Shown here: positions 53,497-62,788 of the stretch, in pieces
Position numbering within the stretch: position 1 is the first letter of the stretch
Layout of the letters: each line of letters opens with the position of its first letter
Assembly: GCF_012027645.1 (NCBI RefSeq)
Contig: NZ_SNUU01000001.1
Coordinates: 1,612,001 to 1,676,000, forward strand
DNA length: 64,000 nucleotides
Source: Thermococcus sp. 18S1
GTDB lineage: Archaea > Methanobacteriota_B > Thermococci > Thermococcales > Thermococcaceae
Reading direction: 5' to 3'
Translations under genes and position numbers: made by a program
Notes under the pieces: generated by a model
What the model was told of the DNA's origin: nothing
Databases searched by the model: none
What the model saw: the letters and a program-made list of their open reading frames with translations, nothing else

Positions 53497-54864
53497 ATGG
53501 AGAAACTGGAAAAAGCCCTCCGCTGGGCGGAGGAGAACCTGAAAGCGGACTACGTGGAACTCCGCTATGAAGACCTCAGAAAGACGACACTTGCCCTCAA
53601 AGACGGCGTTTTTACCAGCTTTACAGGGAAGCTGAACAGAGGCGTTGCCATCAGGGTCTTGGCCGATGGGGCGTGGGGGTTCGCCTCAACCAGCGACCTC
53701 TCAAACCTCGAGAGGAAAATCGAGGAGGCCTACAAGCTGGCTAAAGCGGCCGCCGAGACCAAGAGAGAAAAGATAGAGCTGGCGGAGATAAAGCCGGTCG
53801 AGGACTTCGTGAAGAGCAAAATGAAGGTCAAGCCGGGAGAGGTTGACATAGAGGAGAAGGTCGCGCACCTCAGGGAGCTGGAGAAGCTTTTGAAGGAGGA
53901 CGAGGCCGTTAAGAGCGTTCAGGTTCGCTACGAGGACGGCGGCGGGCAAAAAATCCTCCTCACCAGCGAGGGGACGCGCATAGAGTGGGACTACAACTAC
54001 CTCTATCAGGGAACCTACGTCACCGGAAAGGCCGACGGAAAGCTGGCCATGGCCAGGGACAGCATCGGGGCTGTTGATTACGGCTGGGAGCTCATGACGG
54101 AGCACGAGCCAAACGAGAAGGTCACCGAGAGACTGCTGAGGAAGATGCACAGCCAGCTGAAAGGAGTAGCCCCGAAGCGCGGCGAGTTCCCAATCGTTGC
54201 GGGCCCGATAGTCGTCGGCATAATTGCACACGAGGCGCTGGGACACCTCGCGGAGGCAGACCTCACGATAAACTCGCCCTTCAAGGACCTCATCGGCAAG
54301 CAGATAGCCCCGGAGTACGTTACCATGAGTGAGCGCTACGTTGAGGGCGGCTTTGGAAACGACCGCTATGATGACGAGGGTGTTCCGGTGAGGGACATAC
54401 GCATCATCGAGAACGGAATCCTGAAGGAGATAATGCTCAACCGCGAGTACGCGGCAAAGTGGGGCATGGAGCCGAACGGCCACGCGAGGGCCGAGAGCTA
54501 CCGCTATCCGCCGATAATCAGGATGAGGAACACCATATTCGAGCCCGGAGACCACAGCTTCGAGGAGCTCATCGAGGACATCAAGTTCGGCTACTACGTC
54601 GTTGACTTCCGCGGCGGCCAGGCCCAGCTCAACAGCGCCTTCCAGGTCGGCGTCCAGGAGGGCTACGTCATCAGGAACGGTGAAATCGCCGAGTCGATAA
54701 GGGACACCTCAATCACAGGAGTTGCCATCGAGGCGCTGAAGAAGATAAGCGCGGTCGGCAAGGACTTCGGCCTTGAGGTCGGCTTCTGCGGAAAGGGACA
54801 GACGGCCTTTGTAAGCTCCGGTGGACCTCACATGCGCTTCGACGGAGGAATCCTCATCGGGTGA
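53497..54864 (+). CDS. tldD: TldD-type metalloprotease subunit
   Basis: 455 residues from ATG 53497 after GGTGATG. The zinc motif is H245-E246-A-L-G-H250 (HEALGH), with a downstream cysteine in GFCGKGQTAFVSSGGP near the end. TldD/TldE heterodimers cleave unfolded peptides. TldE follows ten bases later, so the pair forms an operon. Confidence 0.95.
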   Translation: MEKLEKALRWAEENLKADYVELRYEDLRKTTLALKDGVFTSFTGKLNRGVAIRVLADGAWGFASTSDLSNLERKIEEAYKLAKAAAETKREKIELAEIKPVEDFVKSKMKVKPGEVDIEEKVAHLRELEKLLKEDEAVKSVQVRYEDGGGQKILLTSEGTRIEWDYNYLYQGTYVTGKADGKLAMARDSIGAVDYGWELMTEHEPNEKVTERLLRKMHSQLKGVAPKRGEFPIVAGPIVVGIIAHEALGHLAEADLTINSPFKDLIGKQIAPEYVTMSERYVEGGFGNDRYDDEGVPVRDIRIIENGILKEIMLNREYAAKWGMEPNGHARAESYRYPPIIRMRNTIFEPGDHSFEELIEDIKFGYYVVDFRGGQAQLNSAFQVGVQEGYVIRNGEIAESIRDTSITGVAIEALKKISAVGKDFGLEVGFCGKGQTAFVSSGGPHMRFDGGILIG

Positions 54865-54874
54865 GGTGGTGAAG

Positions 54875-56200
54875 ATGGAGGAACTCATAAGATACGGCGA
54901 GAAGTTTTTCGACGAGCTTGAGATTGCCGTTTACCGCTCCAAGGATGTGAGCGCCAACGTCGAGCTCAACGAGATTTCGATGGCCTCCACGAGGAGCGGG
55001 GCGGTCACGATACTCCGCGGAATCAAGGACAAGCGTCTCGGGCTGGCCATAATAGACAGCGACGAGCCGGCCAGGATAAGGGAGGCCATAGAGCAGGCGG
55101 CGAAGATGGCAAAGCTGAACAGCAGGGACGAGAAGTGGGTCTCCCTGCCCGAGCCGGGCAAATACAGGGAGAAGCCGAAGCCCAACTACGGGCTGAAGGA
55201 GGCCTCCCCGGATCAGCTCGTTGAGATGCTCGTCCGCGGCATAAAGCTCGCCCGCGAGAAGGACGAGAACGTCATCGTGGCGGGCGGAGAGGGTGGTGTC
55301 TCGTGGGAGGAGCGCCACATTGTCAACTCCCACGGAATAGACGTATTCCAGGAAGGCGGTGCGGCCTTCTTCTTCCTCGAGCTGGTTGGGAGGAAAGGAG
55401 GCACTGTCACCCCCGGAATCTTCGACTTCGATGCAAGAAGGGACCTCAACCTGGACGTTGACGGAGTCGTCGAGAGGGCGGTTCAGAAGGTTAAGTGGGC
55501 GTACAGCGTCAAGGCAAGCAAAAACGAGGAAGTTCCGATAATACTCGGCCCCTGGGCGATAGCGGGACTCTTCAGCTTCGCCCTCTTCCCGGCCTTCAGC
55601 GGTGAGCGTCTGGTTAAGGAGACGACGCCCCTTGCAGGAAAGGTCGGGGAGCAGATAGCCAGCGACGTGCTCACTATATACGACGACCCGTTCCACGAGC
55701 TCTCCATACAGCCGGTGGTGGCGGACGGAGAGGGAGTTCCGACGAGGAAGAACGTCCTCATCGAGAACGGGACCTTCAAGGGCTTCGTCTGGGACAACTA
55801 CTGGGCGAAGGTTCACGGCACCGAGAGCACCGGGAACGGCAAGCGCGACCTGAACAGCGGGGGAATAAACATCGGGTTCCACAGCATGGTTATCGAGAAC
55901 GGAAAGCGCTCTCTGGAGGACATGATATCCGAAATCGAGCACGGCTACTTCGTGGACGGCTTCCAGGGTGCACACTCAAGCAACCCGGACAACGGAAACT
56001 TCGCGGTAACTGCGAACCCGGCGTTCCTCATCGAAGACGGAGAAGTCGTCGGTTCCAGCGTCTTCCTCATTGCGGGCAACGTCTACGAACTGCTGAAGGG
56101 GGCGAGCGAAGTTTCGAAGGAGCAGACGGTAATGCCCTTCATGACGACCATCATAACGCCCTTCGTGAAGTTCGAGAACGTGAAGATAGCGGGGAAGTGA
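54875..56200 (+). CDS. tldE: TldE/PmbA-type subunit
   Basis: 441 residues from ATG 54875 after GGTGGTGAAG. Same fold as TldD but without the HExxxH zinc motif, as expected for PmbA/TldE. AVYRSKDVSANVELNEISMAS and IGFHSMVIENGKRSLEDMI match the family. It completes the peptidase with TldD. Confidence 0.95.
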   Translation: MEELIRYGEKFFDELEIAVYRSKDVSANVELNEISMASTRSGAVTILRGIKDKRLGLAIIDSDEPARIREAIEQAAKMAKLNSRDEKWVSLPEPGKYREKPKPNYGLKEASPDQLVEMLVRGIKLAREKDENVIVAGGEGGVSWEERHIVNSHGIDVFQEGGAAFFFLELVGRKGGTVTPGIFDFDARRDLNLDVDGVVERAVQKVKWAYSVKASKNEEVPIILGPWAIAGLFSFALFPAFSGERLVKETTPLAGKVGEQIASDVLTIYDDPFHELSIQPVVADGEGVPTRKNVLIENGTFKGFVWDNYWAKVHGTESTGNGKRDLNSGGINIGFHSMVIENGKRSLEDMISEIEHGYFVDGFQGAHSSNPDNGNFAVTANPAFLIEDGEVVGSSVFLIAGNVYELLKGASEVSKEQTVMPFMTTIITPFVKFENVKIAGK

Positions 56201-56272
56201 CCCCCTTTCCAACTTTTTGGATGTTTTATCGGGAAAACAACTTCTTTTTAAAGCCTGTTCTCCCACAAAACA

Positions 56273-57268
56273 CTACTTCATGACTTTAAAGTCAATCGCG
56301 ATGTTGAACTGCCTCGGTGCGTAGGGGCGGACTTTTCTCTCCTCCAGGAACTCGACAGTGAAGCCGAGCTCTTTTGCGGCCGCTTTTATCTTCGCCTCGT
56401 GCTCGGAGAACAGGTCTTCCTCCGGGCCGAAGCCATAGTAATGGATCACCCCGCCGCCTCTAACGCTCAGCATAGCCTCCCCAAGAAAGCGGTCTGCGAA
56501 CTTGGGGAGGTTCATTATCACGCGGTCGACCTCAACCTTGCCCGCCACCTTCCGCACGTCCCCAAGGATAGGCACGACGTTGTCAGCCTTGTTCAGCCTG
56601 ATGTTCTCCTCAAGGTAGCGAACCGCCCAGGGGTTGATGTCGCAGGCGAAGACGAGCTTTGCCTTCTTGGCCAGAAGCACCGCGTACGGCCCGACGCCGG
56701 CGAACATGTCGAAGATAACCTCCCCAGGGCGCGTCTTCTCGAAAATCCTCATCCGCTCCGTGGCCAGGCGGGGGGAGAAGTAAACCTTGGCAACGTCGAG
56801 CTTCAGCCTTATCCCGTTCTCGCGGTGGAGGGTTTCAGTTCTCCTCTCGCCAGCCAGGTGAATCAGCTCCCTTACGCGGTATTCCCCGGAAACCTTGCTC
56901 CCCTTGGCGAAGACGGCCTTTATGTGGCGGTGAACCTTGAGGATGGCCTCCCCGATCGCTTTTCCGTAGGGCATCAGCTCCTCGGGGAGCTCGATTATCG
57001 CTATATCGCCGATTATGTCGAAGGAGCTCGGGAGGAGTCCCCTAACCTCGTCCGGAACTTCGACGACCTCGCGGTAGCTGTGGGGCCTTCTCTCAAGCCT
57101 CTCGAAGTCTGCTTCAACGAGCTCAAAACCCTCCACGGCTTCAGTAACCGGGAAGAGTATAAACTCGCCCTCCCGTTTGACGGCGTATCCTTTAGCCAGG
57201 ACGCCGAGTTCGACCAGTTTTCTTCTGACTTTCTCAGCCTCCCGTTTGGGGACTCTGACCGCGAGCAT
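56273..57268 (-). CDS. trm5: tRNA (guanine-37-N1) methyltransferase Trm5, archaeal
   Basis: 331 residues from ATG 57268 after GGAGTGAT. The N-terminal D1-like domain (about 1-70), a D2 domain, then SAM-binding VIFDMFAGVGPYAVLLA and the active-site NLP motif in MNLPKFADRF. It makes m1G37 next to the anticodon. The length fits the Trm5b/c type. The tRNA-Glu gene is just upstream on the same strand. Confidence 0.93.
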   Translation of the reverse strand: MLAVRVPKREAEKVRRKLVELGVLAKGYAVKREGEFILFPVTEAVEGFELVEADFERLERRPHSYREVVEVPDEVRGLLPSSFDIIGDIAIIELPEELMPYGKAIGEAILKVHRHIKAVFAKGSKVSGEYRVRELIHLAGERRTETLHRENGIRLKLDVAKVYFSPRLATERMRIFEKTRPGEVIFDMFAGVGPYAVLLAKKAKLVFACDINPWAVRYLEENIRLNKADNVVPILGDVRKVAGKVEVDRVIMNLPKFADRFLGEAMLSVRGGGVIHYYGFGPEEDLFSEHEAKIKAAAKELGFTVEFLEERKVRPYAPRQFNIAIDFKVMK

Positions 57269-57348
57269 AACTATCACTCCATCCCACTGCCCTTAAATGG
57301 TCCGGTAAAGAGTTTTGAATCCAGAAGAGCCTTGGCAAAAGTTTCTTA

Positions 57349-57426
57349 TGGTGCCCCGGCCGGGATTTGAACCCGGGGCGCGGGCTCGAAAGGCCCGCAT
57401 GTTTGACCGGGCTACACCACCGGGGC
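57349..57426 (-). tRNA. tRNA-Glu (anticodon TTC)
   Basis: Read on the minus strand, GCCCCGG and CCGGGGC pair as acceptor stem, followed by discriminator A and an encoded CCA. The anticodon stem CGGGC/GCCCG encloses loop CTTTCGA, anticodon TTC. The T stem CCGGG/CCCGG encloses TTCAAAT. 78 bases with CCA, no intron. A TATA-like ATTTTTAAAC lies about 25-30 bases before the 5' end. Confidence 0.95.
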
Positions 57427-57488
57427 TCGATATTAGGGAAGGGCGAGCGTTTAAAAATCTTTCGTATGCGGGAAAGCTGCCGGCAAAC

Positions 57489-57496
57489 TTTTTAAA
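57489..57496 (+). promoter_or_regulatory. TATA box of the trm10-like gene; leaderless transcript predicted
   Basis: TTTTTAAA ends 21 bases before the ATG at 57518, so transcription should begin at or within a few bases of the start codon. No ribosome binding site precedes the ATG, which agrees with a leaderless mRNA. Confidence 0.6.
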
Positions 57497-57517
57497 CCTC
57501 CACCCGACCCTCAACCG

Positions 57518-58636
57518 ATGGCCATGAAAACACTCGCCGATGTTTTCAGGGAGGCATTGAAAGAGAAAGGTATCGAGAGCTTCGGGGTGCTCTCCAAGAG
57601 GTTCAGAAAGTCAGAGAATAAGCTTCAGGACGTGGCAGTGGAGATAATCAACGGAAAGGGGGCAGTATTCCGCGTTCCTGAGAAAACCATAGTGGCCTGG
57701 GATCTGAACGGCAACCGCGTTGAGGGCTCTAATTACGCCTACGCCCCACTGTGCATGAAGGAGAAGTTTGAGCCTGTTCTGACACCCGAAGAGCTACGTT
57801 CGAAGCTCCCTGAGTGGCCCTACTTCATAATCGACCTCTACCATTGGGACAAGCACACGCAGAAGGAGAAGGGCAAGGTCTGCCTGCAGGTGAGCCAGAG
57901 CTACGGCCTGATGAGGGACTACTTCACCGGAAGGGAGCTCGCCGTAACGTGGGCGAACGACGAGTTCAAGAGGATGTTCAAGGGCCCCATCGACAGGATA
58001 ACCCCCTACGCCGGGCCGACGGCGGAGTTTTTGGAGAAGAACAGCATCGACGAGGTGGTCCTCCTCGACCCCTGGGCTGAGGAGGTTCTGAGCGAGAAGG
58101 ATTTCGACGTCGGGGCCTTTATAATCGGCGGCATCGTCGACACCGGCGGGAACAAGAAAAAGACCACGCCCAAGATAGGCGAGGAGCTTGAGCGGGCAGG
58201 AATAAGGGTACGCAGGAGGAAAATCGTTCTCAAAGGCGACATCGTTGGCGTCCCCGACAGGATAAACCGCATCCTCGGCATAATTCTCAAGATGATGGTG
58301 GAAGGAAAGTCAATGGACGAAGCGGTTTACGAGTTCCAGGAACCCCTCCATGCCCGCTGGCGCCTGAGGAAGGAGCTTCCCAAGCGTGCAATCAGATACA
58401 AGGTGAACGGCAAGACCTACAGGGTGGTCGAGAAGGAGCTGTTCGATGAGTACTCCAGGTGGCTCAAAATCCGCTGGGAGGACTTCGTGAAGGTGCTGAG
58501 GGAGCTCGACCTGATAGCGCTCGAGCGGAAGAGGATACACCACCTAAACAAGATCTCCAATCCAAGAATAATAAACGGAAAGCTCTATAGAGTAATTCTC
58601 CTCAAGAAGGCCGCGATGCTGTGCTATAACTGCTGA
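57518..58636 (+). CDS. Archaeal Trm10-type tRNA (position 9) methyltransferase
   Basis: 372 residues (370 if ATG 57524). The SPOUT core shows as VLLDPWAEEVLS, AFIIGGIVDTGG and TTPKIGEELERAGI, the region that contains the SAM knot in Trm10, followed by PDRINRILGIILKMM. The T. kodakarensis homologue methylates A9 and G9 of tRNA. An N-terminal extension of about 150 residues and a basic C-terminus probably bind tRNA. Located between tRNA-Glu/Trm5 and ValRS. Confidence 0.8.
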   Translation: MAMKTLADVFREALKEKGIESFGVLSKRFRKSENKLQDVAVEIINGKGAVFRVPEKTIVAWDLNGNRVEGSNYAYAPLCMKEKFEPVLTPEELRSKLPEWPYFIIDLYHWDKHTQKEKGKVCLQVSQSYGLMRDYFTGRELAVTWANDEFKRMFKGPIDRITPYAGPTAEFLEKNSIDEVVLLDPWAEEVLSEKDFDVGAFIIGGIVDTGGNKKKTTPKIGEELERAGIRVRRRKIVLKGDIVGVPDRINRILGIILKMMVEGKSMDEAVYEFQEPLHARWRLRKELPKRAIRYKVNGKTYRVVEKELFDEYSRWLKIRWEDFVKVLRELDLIALERKRIHHLNKISNPRIINGKLYRVILLKKAAMLCYNC

Positions 58637-58683
58637 GGCTTTCTTTTATCCTGTGTAGAAATCGGAGAATGAAAAGAAAGGGG

Positions 58684-61356
58684 TCAGAAGAACACTACCA
58701 CCGCATCTCCAACAACCGCCGTTTCAACCTCTTCACCCTCGCTGAAGACGGCCTTCCTGAGCACGATGTCATCCTTGCTCAGCTCGACCTTCTGGCCCTC
58801 CACCTCAAACTCGACCTTTCCGGCCTCCTTGAGGGCCTTAGCGACTTCCCTGGCATTCTCCTTGAGGTAGGCAGTGATCTTCGGCACGAGTTTGCCGTAG
58901 CGCGGTCCGACCGTTCTGAAGTTGGGCTTTATCTCGGTGATGCGCTCTTCGAGCTCGGGCTCGCCCTGAATTATCTCCAGCCTCTCGATGTTCATGGTTC
59001 CTGCAATGTCCTTCTCGATGGCCTTCAGGGCCTCGTAGGAGTCAGTGGCGTAGATGGCCACGTGCTTGAGCTTGGCGTTGAGGGCAAGGCCGTGGCTGTT
59101 CTTGTAGCGCCTCATGGCACCGACTATCTCACGGGCGAGCTCGCCGAGCCTCTCGGCTTCCTCGCTTATCCTGCCCTCGTCGTACTTCGGCCACTCGAGG
59201 AGGTGCACGCTCTTGGCACCGATGTGGGCCTTGAACATCTCCTGGTAGAGCTCCTCGGTTATGTGCGGGGCCAGCGGGGCGAGGAGGAGCATTATGTTGT
59301 AAAGCAGCTCGTAGAGTGCCGCTTTCGCCTTCAGCTTGCTCTCCTCGTCGTCGCCGTAGAGGCGGTGCTTGATCATTTCGAGGTAATCGTCGGCCACCTC
59401 GTGCCAGACGAATGTCATCAGCTCCCTGGTGAGCAGGTTGAAGCGGTAGCGCTCCATCTCCTCGGTGGCGAACTTGATGACGCGGTGCAGCCTTGAGAGT
59501 ATCCACCTGTCAATCGGCTCAAGCTCCTCCGGAGCGCTGCTCGGGTCGAAATCGCTCAGGTGCCTCTCGGCGAAGCGGTAGATGTTCCAGACCTTCTGGA
59601 GGAAGCGGTAGTTGTAATCGACGGTCTCCCACTTGAACGGGTGATCCTCTCCGGGCGGAGCGAGGGCGGTCCAGAGGCGGAGCGCATCGGCGCCGTACTT
59701 CGGAATGACCTCGTCCGGGGCAACGACGTTGCCGTAGCTCTTGCTCATCTTCCTACCGTCCGGTCCGGCCACCATTCCGTTGATGAGGACATCGTCCCAG
59801 GGCTTCTCGCCGGTGAGGACGTGGGTTCTGAATATCGTGTAGAATGCCCACGTTCTGATGATGTCCGTTCCCTGCGGCCTGAGCGCGGTCGGGAAGTTGT
59901 GCTCGAACCAGCGCTTTCCTTCCTCGTCTCCCCTGATGGCGTCGTGCCACCTGCTTATGATCAGCGCCGTCAAACTTGAGTCGACCCAGCAGTCGAGGAC
60001 GTCCGTGACGGGCTCAAGCTCGGCACCGCAGACCGGGCACTTCTCCACCGGAGGTTTATCGAAGCGCGGGTCAACTGGTAGGTCTTCTTCCTTGGCAGGA
60101 ACCACGTGGCCGTTCTTACAGACCCAGAAGGGGATCGGTGTGCCGAAGACACGCTGCCTGCTGATGACCCAGTCCCAGTCCATCGAGTCCGCCCAGTCCT
60201 TCAGGCGGAGGAACATGTCGCTCGGGTACCAGTTGATCTGCTCCGCCACCTTAACGATCTCGTCCGTGAAGTCTTTGACCTTGATGAACCACTGCTTCTT
60301 GGGGAGCAGCTCGATGGGTGCCATACAGGAGCTTCTCTCGGTGTGTCTCAGCACGCGGTGGTGGACCTTCTTCTTGTCGTAGAGCAGGCCCATCTTTTCG
60401 AGGTCCTCGGCTATCGCCTTCCTCGCCTCCTCTGTCTTCAGTCCCTTGTACGGCCCGGCGTTCTCGTTCATGGTGCCGTCCTCGTTGATCGCTATGATAA
60501 CCGGAAGGTTGTAGCGCTTCTGCCAGACGACGTCCTGCTCGTCACCGTAGGTACAGTTGTAGACTGCGCCGGTTCCGAATTCGGGGTCAACGTCCTCATC
60601 GGCTATAACCGGCACTTCCCTCTCGAATATAGGCAACTTTACCTTCTTGCCCACAACGTCCTTGTAGCGCTCGTCCTCCGGGTGGACGAAGACGGCAACA
60701 CAGGCGGGCATGAGCTCGGGCCTCGTGGTGGCTATCGGGACGTGGCCGCTTCCATCCGCCAGCGGGAGCTTGATGTAGTAGAGGTAGCCGTCCTCCTCGA
60801 CGTAGCCGACTTCAGCCTTGGCCAGACTCGTCCTGCAGCGCGGGCACCAGTAGACCGGGTGCTCGGAGCGGTAGAGCATGCCCTTCTTGTAGAACTCGAG
60901 GAGGGACTTCTGAACGGCCGCTTTGTACCAGTCGTCCATTGTGTGGTACTCCAAGTCCCAGTCGGCTGAGTAGCCTATCCTGATGAACTGGTTGCGCATG
61001 GCCTCGATGGCCTGCCAGGTCCATTCAACGCACTTCTTGAGGAAGAGCTCGGGCTGGTCTTTGCTTATTCCAAACTCCTTTTCGACCTTCAGCTCGGTCG
61101 GGAGACCGTGGTTGTCGAAGCCCTGCGGGAAGAGCACGTTGTAGCCGGTCATTCTTTTATATCTCGCGATGATGTCAATCCAGGTGTGGCTGAGCACGTG
61201 ACCGAGGTGGAGCGTTCCGCTCGTGAACGGGGGCGGAGTGTCTATCGCGTAGCTCGGCCTCTTCTCGTCGAGCTCGTACTTGTAGATTTTCTCATCCAGC
61301 CAGAACTTCTGCCACTTCGGTTCAATCTCGTTCGGGTCGTAGGTCTTAGGAAGCAT
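58684..61356 (-). CDS. valS: Valyl-tRNA synthetase
   Basis: 890 residues from ATG 61356 after GGTGATG. Class I motifs: HIGH as HLGH in SGTLHLGHVLSHTWID, and KMSKS in GRKMSKSYGNV. The editing (CP1) domain contains VPIATTRPELMPACVAVFVHP. Zinc-like CPRC and CPVC pairs are present. A coiled C-terminal tail typical of long ValRS is short, as in archaea. Confidence 0.98.
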   Translation of the reverse strand: MLPKTYDPNEIEPKWQKFWLDEKIYKYELDEKRPSYAIDTPPPFTSGTLHLGHVLSHTWIDIIARYKRMTGYNVLFPQGFDNHGLPTELKVEKEFGISKDQPELFLKKCVEWTWQAIEAMRNQFIRIGYSADWDLEYHTMDDWYKAAVQKSLLEFYKKGMLYRSEHPVYWCPRCRTSLAKAEVGYVEEDGYLYYIKLPLADGSGHVPIATTRPELMPACVAVFVHPEDERYKDVVGKKVKLPIFEREVPVIADEDVDPEFGTGAVYNCTYGDEQDVVWQKRYNLPVIIAINEDGTMNENAGPYKGLKTEEARKAIAEDLEKMGLLYDKKKVHHRVLRHTERSSCMAPIELLPKKQWFIKVKDFTDEIVKVAEQINWYPSDMFLRLKDWADSMDWDWVISRQRVFGTPIPFWVCKNGHVVPAKEEDLPVDPRFDKPPVEKCPVCGAELEPVTDVLDCWVDSSLTALIISRWHDAIRGDEEGKRWFEHNFPTALRPQGTDIIRTWAFYTIFRTHVLTGEKPWDDVLINGMVAGPDGRKMSKSYGNVVAPDEVIPKYGADALRLWTALAPPGEDHPFKWETVDYNYRFLQKVWNIYRFAERHLSDFDPSSAPEELEPIDRWILSRLHRVIKFATEEMERYRFNLLTRELMTFVWHEVADDYLEMIKHRLYGDDEESKLKAKAALYELLYNIMLLLAPLAPHITEELYQEMFKAHIGAKSVHLLEWPKYDEGRISEEAERLGELAREIVGAMRRYKNSHGLALNAKLKHVAIYATDSYEALKAIEKDIAGTMNIERLEIIQGEPELEERITEIKPNFRTVGPRYGKLVPKITAYLKENAREVAKALKEAGKVEFEVEGQKVELSKDDIVLRKAVFSEGEEVETAVVGDAVVVFF

Positions 61357-61498
61357 GGACATCACCTTTTCGGTTTTTTGAAGATGGGTTACCCTCAGAA
61401 GAGAGCCTTAAAAATCTTAGCAACGCCGGTGGTGCCGGAGTAAGGGCTAACCAAGAAGCGCGGAACGCGTGGAATTCAAAGGTCGAAATCAGCGTTAC

Positions 61499-61554
61499 GG
61501 TGGACGATAGGCACCACCAGGGTATAGAAATGAGCCCGAAGTTTAAAAAGTTTG
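61499..61554 (-). repeat. Copy A of a promoter/leader block upstream of valS
   Basis: On the minus strand, ACTTTTTAAACTTC (TATA) is followed about 27 bases later by GGTGGTGCCTATCGTCCAC. A second block at 62732-62786 has the same order and spacing with GGTGATGCCTATCGTTCAC. The core CGATAGGCAYCACC (plus strand) is shared. A short frame from the GTG reads MPIVHRNADFDL and stops. It may be the abandoned 5' end of a duplicated gene, or a conserved control element. Confidence 0.5.
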
Positions 61555-61576
61555 GGGTTAAAAAATGAAAGAAGCC

Positions 61577-62695
61577 TCATTCTTGGTTGAATTTTGACAG
61601 CAACAGCAGGGAAAAGGCGGAGGCAAGGGCGAGTATTCCCGCCGTTTCGTACGCCACTTCGAGACTGAAGGAAGAAGCCAGTGCCCCGACGAAGATGTTC
61701 GCAGCCGCCATGAAGCCGCTGGAGATGGTGCTCATTGCCGAATTGACCGTTGACCTGGTTTCGGACGGAATGAAACGGTTCTTCACGACCGCCATCACTG
61801 GAAACCTGGCCCCCAGTGTGACCTCAATGGCAAAGAGCAGGAAAACGCTGAGTGCGAGGTTCTCCATGATGCCGAGGAGGAGTATCCCGAGTCCCCACAG
61901 TGCGGTCAATGTGGCTAATGCCCTAGGCGTGGGACCGATTTTCTTTGAAATCAATGCTCCACCGGAGGTTGACAGCACCATCAGGGCAAAGAGCGGACCC
62001 ATGTACGTCTCCGGAAGTCCCCTGCTGGAGAGCAGTATCATCCAGAAAGTGAAAAACGCTCTGGCGGAGAAGCTGAGGAGGAATGAGGCCGCCAAAAGTA
62101 AGTGAATCGCCCTGTTGCTCCTGAGCTCGCGAAGGCCTTCCCTTAGCACCTCGGCGTAGCTCTTTTTCCGGGTTCCATAGTTGTCCGGCAGCAGGAGATA
62201 AGCGGTGAGAGCCGATGCTATCGAGAGCACTCCCGCGGCCAGCACGGGCAGGTTCGGTGCGAGTGATGCCAGATAGCCCGCGGAAAGGCCACCGGCAAAC
62301 CGAACCGGCCCCGAGAGGGCCCTGACCCTGCCGAGAACGTCTTTGACCCTGCTCCCGTCTCCAAGGGAATCGTACAGCCAGGGTATCATCGTCCCGCTGA
62401 CCAGCGCCGCCCCGAGTCCCGTCATCGCTGAACCCAGGAGAATCATCGGAAGGTTCCCTGACAGCGCTATTACCAAGAGGCCGGTGCCGAAGAGAGCACT
62501 CCCCGCTGCGTACGTTTTCACCCTGCCGTACCGGTCCGCGAAACCGCCCGTTGGAAAGTCCGTTAGGAGCTGAACGATCTCAGAAACGCCCTGAACCAGG
62601 CCAATCTCCGAAAAACTGAGGCCGGCAGTTTTAAGCCACAGGCTCAGGTAGGGGCCCAATACCGCCGAGCCCAGAGAGCTCAGCAGTGCCGTCAC
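61577..62695 (-). CDS. MFS transporter, start uncertain
   Basis: 372 residues from a weak GTG at 62695, with 10-12 membrane segments. The MFS signature is GGFADRYGRVK after TM2. In-frame sequence upstream (GGGKRGLEWRYT) looks native but has no ATG/GTG/TTG before a stop. An ATG at 62748 in another frame begins MPIVHGRRK; removing one A from AAA at about 62716-62718 would join MPIVHGRRK to RGLEWRYT. So the gene either starts unusually or has a one-base insertion. Substrate unknown. Confidence 0.85.
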   Translation of the reverse strand: MTALLSSLGSAVLGPYLSLWLKTAGLSFSEIGLVQGVSEIVQLLTDFPTGGFADRYGRVKTYAAGSALFGTGLLVIALSGNLPMILLGSAMTGLGAALVSGTMIPWLYDSLGDGSRVKDVLGRVRALSGPVRFAGGLSAGYLASLAPNLPVLAAGVLSIASALTAYLLLPDNYGTRKKSYAEVLREGLRELRSNRAIHLLLAASFLLSFSARAFFTFWMILLSSRGLPETYMGPLFALMVLSTSGGALISKKIGPTPRALATLTALWGLGILLLGIMENLALSVFLLFAIEVTLGARFPVMAVVKNRFIPSETRSTVNSAMSTISSGFMAAANIFVGALASSFSLEVAYETAGILALASAFSLLLLSKFNQE

Positions 62696-62731
62696 CGTGT
62701 AGCGCCATTCCAGACCGCGCTTTCCTCCTCC

Positions 62732-62786
62732 CGTGAACGATAGGCATCACCCCTGTACAAAAGGAGGCAGAAATTTAAAAATTTTG
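62732..62786 (-). repeat. Copy B of the promoter/leader block, upstream of MFS gene
   Basis: TATA-like AATTTTTAAATTT (near 62771-62783 on the minus strand) followed by GGGGTGATGCCTATCGTTCAC, parallel to the block at 61499-61554. The ATG inside it would be close to the transcription start, suggesting leaderless translation. Confidence 0.5.
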
Positions 62787-62788
62787 GG

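Noticed and set aside
54854-55975. 373-residue minus-strand frame opposite TldE
   Set aside because: Antisense shadow; TldE is certain in the plus direction.
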